Shown here: piece after piece, positions 48,054 to 58,891 of the stretch
How positions within the stretch are numbered: position 1 is the stretch's first letter
Layout of the letters: each line of letters opens with the position of its first letter
The notes under the pieces: generated by a model
The model's database searches: none
Told to the model about the DNA's origin: nothing
What the model saw: the letters and a program-made list of their open reading frames with translations, nothing else
DNA from: Hibiscus mutabilis
Lineage: Eukaryota; Streptophyta; Magnoliopsida; Malvales; Malvaceae
Assembly: GCA_019671005.1 (NCBI GenBank)
Contig: CM033745.1
Coordinates: 16,730,921 to 16,794,920 of the forward strand
Length of the DNA stretch: 64,000 bases
Direction of reading: 5' to 3'
Program-made: the position numbers and the translations under genes

Positions 48054-49216
48054 TTAGGAAAATAGCATTAGGGTATGTTCTTAATGGGGAGATCTTGTAT
48101 AAGAGAAGTCGAGATCAGATACTTATAAGATGTGTAGATGCAAAAGAAGCACAATTGATTTTAGAAGAGGTTCACGAGAGAGTTTGTGGAACCCACCCTA
48201 GATGCTTCACCATGGCTAGAAGAATTATGTGCTTCGGATATTATTGGTCAACTATGGAAGGAGATTGCATCAATTACTCTTGCAAATGCCATAAATGCCA
48301 AATTTATGCTGACAAGGTTCATACACCTCCACAATCACTTCATGTTATGTCATCTCTTTGGCCTTTTTCCATGTGGGGCATAGATGTTATTGGAAAGATT
48401 TACCCGAGGCATCAAATGGGCATCGCTTTATTTTGGTAGCTATTGACTACTTCACGAAGTGGGTGGAAGCAGCCTCGTATGAAAACGTCACCAGATCTAC
48501 GGTTTGTAAAGTCCTAAAAAGGAAATTATTTGTCGGTATGGCTTACCTGAAAGTATCATTACTGATAATGCCTCCAATCTGAATAACAAGATGATAACTG
48601 GAGTTTGTGAGCAGTTTAATGTTAAGCATCATAATTCAGTGGTATATCTCCCAAAGATGAACGGAGCAGTGGAGGCTGCAAATAAAAACATTAAGAGATA
48701 GTTGCAAAAATGGTTGATACTTGTAAGGTCTAGTATGAGAAGCTACCGTTTGCCTTATATGCTTATCGAACTGCAGTACGAACTTCTACTAGGGCAACAC
48801 CCTTTTCATTGGTGTATGGAGTAGAAACAGTACTACCAATTGAAGTTACCATTCACTTCGTGTCTTAATGGAGGCAAAGTTGGAAGAAGCAGAATAGGTT
48901 CAGGCGAGATATGACCAGTTGAATCTAATTGAGGAAAAAAGGTTGAAAGCATTGTGTCATGGGCAGATGTACCAAATAATGATGATAAGGGAACATGAGA
49001 AGAAAGTTCGCTCGAGAGAATTCTAAGAAGGTGATTTGGTATTAAAGAAGAAGTTACCAATCCAAAGCGATTCCCGAGGAAAATGGGCACCAAATTGGGA
49101 GGGACCCTACGTTGTAACGAAGGTTTTCTCAAGATGAGCGTTAATTTTGGCTGAAATGGATAGAGACAAACTTTAGAGCCCGATAAACTCAGATTCAGTC
49201 AAGAAGTATTATGTCT
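48050..49216 (+). pseudogene. Integrase of the Gypsy element
   Basis: The zinc-binding HHCC region reads VHERVCGTHPRCFTMARRI and CHKCQIYADKVHTPP. The catalytic core is split among frames: WGIDVIGKIYPRH, then FILVAIDYFTKWVEAASYEN, then IITDNASNLNNKM-like and YLPKMNGAVEAANK segments that hold the second Asp and the Glu. A C-terminal segment includes WAPNWEGPYVVTKVF before a stop near 49133. Several stops and shifts make it inactive. Downstream is an A/G-rich tract (49215-49290). Confidence 0.88.
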
Positions 49217-50154
49217 AAAAAAAAGAAAAAGAATAAAAAATAATGAAAAAGAGAAAGAAGAAAAAAAAAGAAAAAAGAAGAAAAAAGAAAATTCGGGTTC
49301 AAAATGAAAACCCATAAAGGGCGTTTTGAAACTAAAGGAGGACTTGAGTTGAAAACCCACAAAGGGCGGCTAGGTAGTTGATAACTAGGGAAATTCTCTC
49401 GGGAACATGACACAGATGAGTTACTTACTTTCTCGCATCGTCACCATTGTTGAAGTCTGCTCAGCATGGGTAACATTCAGGATATCTCACGGCGTCTTGA
49501 CATGAGGAGTTTTGGTCATTGATATTTGAACACTTGTAATCTTATTTCTGTTTGCCACAATATTGATGAAATTTTGTTTCTTCACCCTTCCTTTCTTTGC
49601 TTAGACCATCTCCTTTTTTCGTATAAGCATCTTGCATTGAAATGAGAATTAATAAATTTGACATCACTTAAAACATACAAAAGATTTTTGGGCATTACTT
49701 TGAAATTTGTTTAAAAGGGTGTCGGAACTATAAGGTATTCCGTGGTTAAGTTTTGAGCTTAGGGCATGAAAAACACTAAACATTTGAAAAGTGTCAAGAT
49801 AGAAATAAGTTTTGCTAGAAATATTTCCACGCAAGCAATTCAAAGTTCATTGTGAAGATAAAAATCGGTGAGACCTCGAGAAGTGTTGAGGGTCTTCAAA
49901 CATTACTTTGAGGCAACATGCCTACACGAGTTAGTCTTCTTCCCACAACAATAAAAACAATTTTACAGACAATGGAGGATATAACTAAGGAAATAAGGAT
50001 TTTTTTATCCGAGTTTCAAGGATACTCAAGAAGGCCTGTCTCTGAATATTGATGTTGGCATAACCTCTCTTCCATGACAATGGGAACAATTTTACAGGCA
50101 CTGGAAGAATAGTAGGATATTTACTCAAGAAGGCTTGTCACTGAACATTAATGT
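49217..50154 (+). other. 3' non-coding region of the Gypsy element with a ~115-bp tandem duplication
   Basis: Contains two short repeats of AAAACCCA(T/C)AAAGGGCG (about 49307-49370). A roughly 115-bp tandem duplication lies at about 49935-50155, with units containing AACAATTTTACAG and ACTCAAGAAGGC(C/T)TGTC. The Argonaute fragment begins at the end of the second unit. No coding content. Confidence 0.6.
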
Positions 50155-50975
50155 ATCAACTACAATGATAATTTGACAAAGGCCAAAAGAGTGTTGAAGA
50201 ATATAAGGATAAAATCAATCCTTCCAACCAGGAGTACAAGATAACTGGACTGAGTGAACAAATATGCAGGGATCAAATGTTCTATTTGAAGCAAAGAGGT
50301 ACTAAGAATGAGAATGGTGAAGCAGAGATAATGGAGATGACTATTTATGATTATTTTGTCAACCATCGTAACATACAATATTCTGATGATCTTCTATGCA
50401 TTAATATTGGCAAGCCAAAGTATCCCACGTATATTCCCATTGAGCTTTGTTCTTTGGTGTCCTTGCAACGCTATACAAAAGCTTCTAACACCTTGCAAAA
50501 AAGTTTCCCGATAAAAAGAAGCTACAAGAAAGGATGAATGTATTTTCTAAACTTTTATGTACCAGAAATTATGGCGCTGAACCCATGATGCAGCCTGGTG
50601 GTGTTTTGGTGAACCTCAATTTCACCCAAATTAAAGGACGTGTCTTACAGAGTGGGCAATGGTGAGATTTCTCTTCAAGGAATGGTGATGGAATTTTAAC
50701 AACAAGAAATTGGTAGAGTCAACTAGGATTGAAGGATGGGATGTTGCTAACTCCTTTGTTTGTTGTGATCCTAATAACATTTGTGCAAAGTCTCGTTTGG
50801 TATGGAGAAGTGAAAGGAATTCATATCGAACCTCCATTTGAGGAGATGTGCAAGAATATACGATTACCAATCTGAGTTGAGAAAATGTTTGAGATGATAT
50901 AATCCAAGTTCCCTGGAACTTCACAGTTTCTTTTGAGTCTGCTGCCTAGCAAGAAAACTAATTCTGATAAAAGGA
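50155..50975 (+). pseudogene. AGO4-like: AGO4-clade Argonaute fragment (PAZ to start of MID), intron-less, inside the Gypsy element
   Basis: Read across frames, the segment gives TKAKRVLKNIRIK, NPSNQEYKITGLSEQICRDQ, MTIYDYFVNHRNIQYSDDLL, CINIGKPKYPTYIPIELCSL, VSLQRYTKASNTLQ, QERMNVF, NYGAEPMM, FTQIKGRVLQ, RNG, GIHIEPPFEE, VEKMFEMI, SKFPGTSQFLLSLLPSKKTN. These are, in order, the PAZ domain, the L2 linker and the beginning of MID of the AGO4/6/9 type, which binds 24-nt siRNA in RNA-directed DNA methylation. About 290 codons of the parent are covered in 0.82 kb without introns, although plant AGO4 genes are intron-rich. This suggests a cDNA origin. It has at least four frameshifts and several stops. 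It is in the same orientation as the element and is flanked by element sequence on both sides. No slicer (PIWI) residues are included. It is a relic, not a working Argonaute. Confidence 0.88.
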
Positions 50976-51060
50976 TTTTAAAAAGCAAAAGTGACATGCA
51001 TTTATGACTAGGCATCCCTAGGGGCATGTTCATCATGGTCATAGCATTTATTTAAATTTT
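50976..51060 (+). other. Gypsy 3' region between Argonaute fragment and minisatellite
   Basis: Short non-coding stretch including GGCATCCCTAGGGGCATGTT. It appears to be element sequence rather than Argonaute. Confidence 0.4.
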
Positions 51061-51646
51061 GACAGGTATAGAACCCGCTTATTCATCCAAGCGTATGAAG
51101 GATGGAACCTTTTTGGAACTCGCTTATCTATTTGAGCATTTGGAGAATGGAACATGTTTATCTATTCAAGCATAAGGAGAATAGAACCCGCATATCTATT
51201 CGGGCATTTAGAGAATGGATCTCGCTTATCTATTAGATCATTAGGAGAATAGAACACACTTATCTATTCGAGCATAATGAAAATAGAACCCACCTATCTG
51301 TTCGAGCATTTGGAGAATGGAACATGCTTATCTATTCAAGCATAAGGAGAATAGAACATGCTTATCTATTCAAGCATAAGGATAATGTAACCTACTTATC
51401 CATCCGAGCATAAGGAGGATGGAACCTTTTTCAGAACACGCTTATTCATCGGGGCATAAGGAGGATGAAATCCTTTCTCAGAAGTTGCTTATCTATTCAG
51501 GCATAAGGAGGATAGAACCCACTTATCCGTTCGAGCGTAAGGAGAATAGAACCTGCTTATCTATTCGAGCATAAGGAGAATAGAACCCGCCTATCCGTTT
51601 GGGCATATGGAGAATGGAACCCGCTTGTCTTTTCAGGCATTGACGG
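51061..51646 (+). repeat. Minisatellite, about 16 units of 34 bp (some 46 bp)
   Basis: The unit pattern is AACCCGCTTATCTATTCGAG followed by CATAAGGAGAATAG. Units alternate between AAGGAG and TTGGAG forms, and a few are lengthened by CTTTTTCAG-type insertions (near 51110, 51430 and 51475). It lies just upstream of the PPT. Confidence 0.92.
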
Positions 51647-51708
51647 TTTGGTAATTGGTGAAATTTAGTGTCCTTTTGTTCTTTTTTATATTCCTGTTTC
51701 ATCGGAAT

Positions 51709-51728
51709 GACCAAAGAGGGGCAGCTAT
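51709..51728 (+). other. Polypurine tract of the Gypsy element
   Basis: GACCAAAGAGGGGCAGC immediately precedes the LTR start TGTCACTGAA at 51729. The equivalent tract on the minus strand of the 24-28-kb element is AAAGAGGGGCAGA. Confidence 0.75.
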
Positions 51729-53699
51729 TGTCACTGAATTTTCACCTAACTCTTTATTTATGTATTCATTTTATTGTTGTATTATATCTATGTTATTCGG
51801 TTTAGTAGTTTTGTAGTGGTGTTATTACATTGTTAGTGTTAGCGTTGTGTCATAGTTAGTTTGCATAATTTTAAAACCCAAAAATATAAACAGTCCACTT
51901 GTATTTCATTTTATAGAAGTCCATACAAGTCCATTATATTTTTTGTTGATTAAATAAATAAAGGGTCCATCACATAGAATTAAAGTCTAACAAAATAAGT
52001 TACAAATCCACCTATTTTATTAAAGGCTTGTTTCGGTCCATTATAAAAATAATAAATAAAATTTAACTTAGAGTCTATTTAAATAAACATATAGCCCATT
52101 ACAGAAAGTTAAGCAAAAAATCTATTAAAATGTTTGTTACACAAGGGCATGTTCGGCCTAGTTACAATTGAATTAAACACTAATGTCCCTTATCCTTTTA
52201 TTCCATGCACAACTGAAGAAGGACCGTTGGATCGAGGCAAATCCAACGGCACGGATCGCACACGGAAGCTAGCTGGAGAAGAGCAAACGATGCATCTTCC
52301 TGAACATTAGATCAAGGAGAGATCTAATGGTCCAGATCGCTCAATAGCAAATCACCCGGATCGTCACTCGCGCATGGCAGCCACGCGCCCGTTGTTTAAG
52401 CTTCCACCAGACGATTCATCTTCTCCGATGAGCATCTAAGCCATTTCTGTCACGAATTGTTCCTTGTCGGCGTTTCCCTCGTTGATTCGAAGCCATCAGA
52501 AACATGCAAAAGAAAGAAAAGGGATTAGATCCCAAAACCGAAGCAAAATCCATCAAAGTCAGAGGAATAATCCCTAAAATAAAGCTATGGCGAGAATCAA
52601 GCTAAAATTGAAACCAAGACAGAAGCAATTCGGAAAGGATAAAGAGATTTGAGCTTGAAATGCAAGCAATTTTGTACCTATAAATACCCATTGTAATCTA
52701 TGTAAAAAAGACACCAGATCCATACGAAACAGACACGATTCATACACAATACACAATTAACATTCAGATTTCCGGTGTAAGGAGGCAAGCATTTGTAATC
52801 TAGAGTTTCAAAGAATAAAGCAAGTAAATTTCGGGTAATTTCTTCTTCTATTGTTATTATTTCGAATCTAAATAAAGAAAATGGTAGCTTTTTACCTCCG
52901 TTTTGAATAGCACCGTCGTGAATTTGGTTTTGATGTAGCTTCGGCGAGAAAAAAAATATGATTTGGGGTCGCCAAAATCTGAGAAATGGAGATTTTTCTG
53001 GAAAATTTCACCGCCGGCAACGGCGACTGATGCCAGTGGATGGCGGCCGGCACGACGGACCTTCGTCGTGTTCTTCAATCCATGAAAAATACGAATAAGC
53101 ATTTCAGAGAATTTAAAGGCAGCCGATTTGATTTATTTGAGATGAATGGATAAAATGATTTTTTGTTTATAATTTTGGCTATATATACCAACCGTTTGAT
53201 CGACCCATATCCGCTTCTGACCCGCGCCCTTCTTTAACGGGTCTTATACCACAACACTCCAACTTTCATTTTATTTAATTTCGTCATTTTTCTTCTAAAT
53301 TGACCTCTAAATTTCATTCTTTATTCACTTTTAACCTTTACATTTTGTTTTCTTTCAATTTAGTCCCTAATACATATTTTTCTTTTAAAAAAGTAAAAGC
53401 TAATTACCCTTTTCTTTTATTTAAAAGTGTAGCAATTATTTAGGTTATTAATTTAATTTAAGTAATTTAGTTCCTTTTTATCTTTATATGTACATATGTA
53501 TTTGTTGAGACCCTAGGAATAGGTTCTTTAATAAAAAACTTAGATTAGAGCCTTGTGTGAATTAAAATTTCCTTCATAATTTAATAAAATACACTTAATT
53601 TTATTTAAACCTTAATAGTTAAAATGAATGTAGACAATTCTAGGGTTTGATTATTAATTAGGTTCTAATTAAAAATTGCAACACATCTAATCTTTTTGT
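51729..53699 (+). repeat. 3' LTR (lacks its last ~430 bp)
   Basis: Starts TGTCACTGAATTTTCACC and matches the 5' LTR from about 52386 to 53699 (AATCTTTTTGT). It then stops where the 5' copy continues. An internal GC-rich block (53010-53075, GCCGGCAACGGCGACTGATG) is absent or replaced in the 5' LTR. Directly after the break, about 40 bases of LTR (CACTTAATTTCCTTCATAAT...) are repeated at 53700-53742. Confidence 0.85.
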
Positions 53700-53742
53700 A
53701 CACTTAATTTCCTTCATAATTTAATAAAATACACTTAATTTC

Positions 53743-54030
53743 CTTCTTCCTGTACGATAATTTGATTTTTATTCTCAATTAAAAAACACTTCACTGTAAA
53801 TCTTAAAAAAACATGACATTTTTCTTTAATTTTTACTGGGTTTCGTTCCTTCATCCCTAATTTGAAAAAACTGAAACTTACATATTTGGAGTTTGTAGAA
53901 GCCTTGGCTTCAACAATGGGTTCAGAGTCAACAGCCTTCACCATAAATCTGAGTCCGACTTTTCTCAACTTCGGAATTTGACTATCAAACGAAACATTGT
54001 TAGGTTTCCGAGAAAATTTTTATTTTAACC
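53743..54030. other. Intergenic DNA, no recognised gene
   Basis: A minus-strand open frame (53735-53968) shows no recognisable family. It is treated as chance. Confidence 0.4.
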
Positions 54031-54039
54031 ATTAGTTTT

Positions 54040-54340
54040 GGAAAATTTACAGTAATATTGTGATGGAAATTTTGTTTTCAAAATATTGCACTGTAGATTA
54101 ATTTCAGAACTATATCAGTTTGAATAGTGCACTTAAAGTCGGTACCTGATGTAGTCAAATTTTATAAAAAACTCTAAAGTCGGCATCAGCTGAATCCGAC
54201 TTTAGAAAAAAATCTTAAAGTCGGCACCAGTTGAATTTGACTTTAGTTCACTGTTTAAACAACAATATTTCTAGAATTAATCTACCCAAGAACAATATTT
54301 TTGGAAAAAAATTCCACAATAATATTAGTGTAAATTTTTC
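54040..54340. mobile_element. MULE-type MITE, 301 bp
   Basis: The arms GAAAATTTACAGTAATATTG and CAATAATATTAGTGTAAATT are inverted repeats. ATTAGTTTT flanks both ends (54031-54039, 54341-54349), a perfect 9-bp target duplication. The centre has repeated AAAGTCGG(C/T)A motifs. Confidence 0.8.
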
Positions 54341-54959
54341 ATTAGTTTTCGCAAAATAAAACCTTAAATCCCTGCAATTTTTTTGCCCGACAATAACTCA
54401 CCACCGAAACTTCAATTTCCACTGCAAACTCAAACAAAAAATACCCTCAAAATCTTCAACAGAAAAAGGCTTTCATCTTTCAAATCTAGAGATGAAAAAC
54501 TACCCAAAACTAAAAATCAACTGTAGATGGTTTTGTGCGAAGATTAATTTTGCAAGGTTACGAGTCAAAAGTTTCAGTTAATTTATTTTCGTCTCGGGTT
54601 ATGTTTTAGTTAAGTGTATATTATATCATTTTGTAGGTGAGGTACGAAGGAGAAGATAATGATAATTTGTAAATTTTAATTTATAAGAAAATATTTTGTA
54701 AAAAATAAAAATGACGTAATTTTAATTAATTGAGTAGGATAATCGATGAAATGATGAGTATAATTCATTAAATATTCTCTTAATTTTGTTTTAAAATATG
54801 ATTAATTGCATATTGAGTTCTTGAGTAATTATTTTAAAGTTATTAAAAATTTAATGATATGCAATAGTGTTTTACGATACTGGTGTTTAACAGTGTGCAT
54901 CACCCGTTCTAGAATTTTTTTATATAAATATATTAGATTTACTTTCTTTCGTGGAAAAA

Positions 54960-55240
54960 TTGCACAAATATTACACATAATTTTTTCCTACAAATATAAC
55001 ACAAGTCAAGTTATTTTCAGAAATATAACATTTGCTATAGTAAAAATGAAGATGATAGCATTTGGCTTCGACTTTAAATAGTGACGTCCACGTGGGAGCC
55101 ATCCATGAAGGTCACTACTATAGATAAAAGCTGAAGATGGCTGCCACGTGGACGATCATCTTCACTTTCACTGTAATAAATGTTATATTTTTAAAAATAA
55201 TTTGACTTGTGCTATGTTTGTGAAAAAAATCAAAAACCCA
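54960..55240. mobile_element. Fold-back MITE containing two G-box motifs
   Basis: The arms with ATATAACACAAGTCAAGTTA and TAATTTGACTTGTGCTATGT are inverted. The interior has GTCCACGTGGGAGCC and GCTGCCACGTGGACGA as mirror images, so two CACGTGG sites are present. End points are approximate. Confidence 0.65.
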
Positions 55241-55697
55241 AAAAAATTAAAACTTCCTTCTTTCGTTATTATAAAGATCATGGTTGTGATATTTATATTT
55301 ATCTTAGAATTTAAAATTTAATTTTTACATTGTAATATATAATATAGTTTGGTCTTTTTATTTTTTTGTCATAACTAATATGAACAATTGATATTGTTAC
55401 GAGTAACTTTTCTAATAAAAAGATTGATGTGTATCTTTTATATTTTATAAACACCATTTTTTTTATAAATATCCGATATTTATAGGTGTTTATTATGATT
55501 AGAATTTTAAAAGAATTATAACGAATGACACTTACCGTTACACACTATATACATTATTAATTTAACATTTGTTTAATATGTTTATAAATTTAGAATTTAG
55601 AGAATATATTATTACTCTTTTATTGAGAAAATAATAAAAGTTTCTCTGCATTATCTCTTATTTTATTTGTTTTTTCACTTCACCCTATTTTATTTTA
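55241..55697. other. AT-rich intergenic DNA
   Basis: Nothing beyond A/T-rich sequence is seen. Confidence 0.4.
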
Positions 55698-56166
55698 GCG
55701 TAAAGTACACAAATGGTCACTAAACTATCTTTAAAAATATAAAATAGTCATTAAACTTTTAAATGTTATATAATGGGCATTAAACTTTATTTTTTGTTAT
55801 AAAATAGCCATTGAGTCGTTAACTGTCGTTAATTGAGTGACGTGAAAGTTACAAAATTTTGAATATATAACATTTAATTATTCATATTGATACATTTAAT
55901 CAATTTATTCCTAATTTAACCCTCATTATTGATGTTTAAATTGATTGAATGTGTAAATATTGAGAATTAAATATATTATTATACAAATTTTCGTAACTGT
56001 CACGTCTCACAGTTAACGACAGTTAATGGCGCATTGAACATTTTGTAATAAAAACTAAAATTTAATAACTATTATGTAATTTTTAAAATTTTAGTGATCA
56101 TTTTATATTTTAAAGATATTTTAATGATATTTTTAGGGATATTTCGATGACCATTTGTGTACTTCC
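55698..56166. mobile_element. MULE-type MITE, 469 bp
   Basis: The arms GTACACAAATGGTCACTAAA and (reverse complement of the right end) GTACACAAATGGTCATCGAA match. Both arms also carry TTAACTGTCG/CGACAGTTAA motifs. TTTATTTTA flanks both ends (55689-55697, 56167-56175), a 9-bp duplication. Confidence 0.85.
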
Positions 56167-56175
56167 TTTATTTTA

Positions 56176-56550
56176 TAACATGTTATCATTATGATGACCT
56201 TACTCAAAAGTAATAGTCGTCTAATATCAAATATTAGATTTATCCTTTGTGATTCTTCATATGAGTTGTTAGACAACAAAACAAAGAGATTTATTGAATT
56301 TTTTATTTAATATTTAATAACTAGTTAAATTTTAATTAATTAATTCATGATTTATTAGGATTGTTTTGATCAAATTATTTAATCTTCTCTTATCAAAGAT
56401 GATGAAAGAATTTATCTCATTATAGATGTTGAATTTTATTTTTGTTCTCATTACAGATATTTAATTTTATTTTATTTCGTAAAATTTTATTCTTAGCCGA
56501 TGGATAAATAAAAATAAAAGATTTAAGGTAGGTGGATGAGAGCCGACTAA
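56176..56550. other. AT-rich intergenic DNA
   Basis: No feature recognised. Confidence 0.4.
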
Positions 56551-57791
56551 GGGTGTTTATCGAGCGAGTTGAGAGTCGATCGCGAGTTGAGTAGTGCTCG
56601 ATTCGTGCTCGTTAAACTCGATAAATTTTTGCTCTACTTGTGCTTGTTAAGAAATTTCGTTGCTCGACTCAACTTGTTGCTCGTTAAGCTCGCCAAAATT
56701 TTTACCTTGTTTTTTAGGCATAATGCTAAAAAATGCCCCTAACGTTTGACTGAATCGTCACTTTAGCCCATATTTTTTCTTAAAGCAATTTAGCCCTCAA
56801 CGTTTTATTTTTCGTCAAAATGGCCCCTCTGCGGATAAAAAATATTAGTCAACTGAACTTGAAATGACTTGGCAGAATAATACATCAAAAGAAAAAATAT
56901 TTTATATTTTATACAATTTTATAAATTTATTTTTTGATTGATGTGTTATTTTGTAAAATCGACATATTTACCTATATGACACTGCTATCGCGATGTACAC
57001 TGCCATGTAAACTTATTATATAATTTCAAGCCATTTAATGTTGGTAGTTTTCATCCGTAGGTGAGCTATATTGATTCAAAATGTAACATTTAGGGCTAAA
57101 TTGCTTCACAAAAAAGAATAGGGGCCAAAATGACAATTCAGTCAAACGTTAGGGTCGTTTTTTTTGGAATTATACCTTTTTTAAAATATAAGTAAAATCT
57201 AGTGATACTATTAGAGCTTAATATAAACTTAGAAATTCAGAAGAAAAAATGTGAGGTCTGAGGAGATAAATAAATGAATCTGTTATGACCGAAGTATATA
57301 TAAAGTTGATATTCGAGTGTGGGACTCTTTTTAGTTTCTCAACAATCTTCGATGAACGAGAAAGGAGAGAATGTCTTAAGAATTTCGGGATTTTAACTTT
57401 CAATCGTATTTTTTTACATAGGTAGTGAAAACAGAAGATTTTTCCCCTTTTCTATTTTTATGCATAAAATAATAAAAAAAATACAAAACATTTTAGAAAT
57501 TTGAAACCAAAATTTTATAGGTAACTGAATTTTCTAGAGTTTTCACATAATATTTAAACTTCGTGGAACATAATTTTTTAAGATAACCACAAAAAATTCA
57601 CGAGAGATTTTATAAAAAAATGTTGAGCTACTCACGAACTTATCGAGTCGAGTTGAACTTTACTCGACTTGACTCGCTAAAATCTCGAGTCGAGTCAACT
57701 CGAGACGAGTCAACTCGAGTCGAGTACTAATCGAGTTCTGACCGAATTGAACTCGAATAGTTTGCGAGTTGCTCAACTCAGTAAGCATCCC
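56551..57791. mobile_element. TCGAGT-rich TIR element (hAT-like ends) with nested MITE
   Basis: The left end GGGTGTTTATCGAGCGAGTT and the reverse complement of the right end, GGGATGCTTACTGAGTTGAG, are related. The arms are dominated by GAGTTGAG and TCGAGTCGAG motifs. The element at 56717-57176 is inserted in it. Confidence 0.55.
56717..57176. mobile_element. MITE nested in the TCGAGT-rich element, 460 bp
   Basis: The left arm GGCATAATGCTAAAAAATGC and CCCTAACGTTTGACTGAATC match the reverse complement of the right arm (GGTATAATTCCAAAAAAAAC, CCCTAACGTTTGACTGAATT). The TIRs exceed 100 bp. T-rich flanks make the target duplication ambiguous. Confidence 0.75.
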
Positions 57792-58891
57792 AAAACCGAC
57801 ACCCAAATTTCCAACTCATTGTCTTTAACATCTAGCGGCATGATCAATTTAGAGAAAATTTGATCTCCATGGAAGAAAAGTAAGAAAAAGAAAATCAACG
57901 GATGAGATTATATCAGCGTCAAAGATATTTTGATGGGTCAATAATGTTGAATTTTTTTGCTGTATAAATATAAAAGAAGATAAAAATAAGGAGTAAAAAC
58001 ATTTCACAATGTTTTAAAAAAAATTTATCTCCTTTCTTTCCCTTAGAATTAAGATTAAAATTTATTTAAAAAATTAAAAATGGTAAAAGAAAACTAATGC
58101 CATAACACGCTTGAACCAGCTCGTCAGACTTTTGATATTTCTGGCCATTACCTATTCGCCTAACTATGTCTCCATTTTCGGAAGTCGTTTGTTATTACGC
58201 TTTCGACACCAACGCTGAGTACATATACTCTTATGCTCTTCCTAATATATTTTTGTAACTCTATTTTAGAGTTTAGCGCTTGTTGGTTAGATTTTTAGGG
58301 TTTTAAGATTAGAAATTTAAATTTTAAATTTAGGCTTGAAAATAAGCATGTTTGTGTAAACTTTTGTAATCCATCGGTTATAGCCTTACAAATTAACCAG
58401 TCATTTATTCATTGCATGCTCATTTGAACTGATGTTTTGATGATTTATTGACTGTGTTTATTTTTGTAACTCTATTTTATTGGTCTTATACACAGCGTGG
58501 AAAACTAAGTTTCCACAAATGGGCTTATTTATGAGGTTAGGGGTTTAGAATTTAAGATTCGTGGTTAGAATTTAGAGTTTAACGCTTGTTGGTTAGATTT
58601 TTAGGGTTTTAAGGCTAGAAATTTAGATTTTAAATTTAGGCTTAAAAATAAGCGTGCTTGTATAAACTTTTTTTACTCTAACGGTGTATCAAATATTATT
58701 GTAAAATTAAAATATAAAAAAATAAAGCGGGAAACAACAAAACTATTGTTTTGATTTATCAGATTATACATTAAACTTCTGAAGAATCAAATAAAAAAAA
58801 CACGAATCTCATTGTAAAAACTCATCAAAAACACACCTCATCGTAAAAACTGTAGACAAAGAAAGAGCTCGTCTGTTTTGATTTCTCAAAA
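57792..58891. other. Intergenic DNA 3' of the E2 gene, with a direct repeat
   Basis: About 100 bases (GAGTTTAGCGCTTGTTGGTT to AGCATGTTTGTGTAAACTTT) at 58266-58362 recur at 58576-58675 with few changes. TTTTTGTAACTCTATTTTA also occurs at 58248 and 58458. The part nearest 58891 probably contains the 3' UTR of the E2 gene. Confidence 0.6.

Larger units (their letters stand above)
37179..53699 (+). mobile_element. Tat/Ogre-like Ty3-Gypsy retrotransposon, 16.5 kb, decayed
   Basis: In order: partial 5' LTR, PBS, ORF1 (DUF7745-like plus coiled coil), gag, protease with a G-patch-like tail, candidate intron, RT, RNase H, integrase, long 3' non-coding region with an Argonaute fragment and a minisatellite, PPT, partial 3' LTR. 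An extra ORF before gag, large size, a candidate PR/RT intron and 3' tandem repeats are features known for the Ogre branch of the Tat lineage. Every ORF has stops or frameshifts, and the LTRs differ at many sites, so this is an old, non-functional copy. No target duplication can be tested because both outer ends are missing. Confidence 0.9.

Noticed and set aside
50155..50975. Reading the Argonaute segment as a functional gene
   Set aside because: It has several stops and frameshifts and lacks the N-terminal and PIWI catalytic parts.
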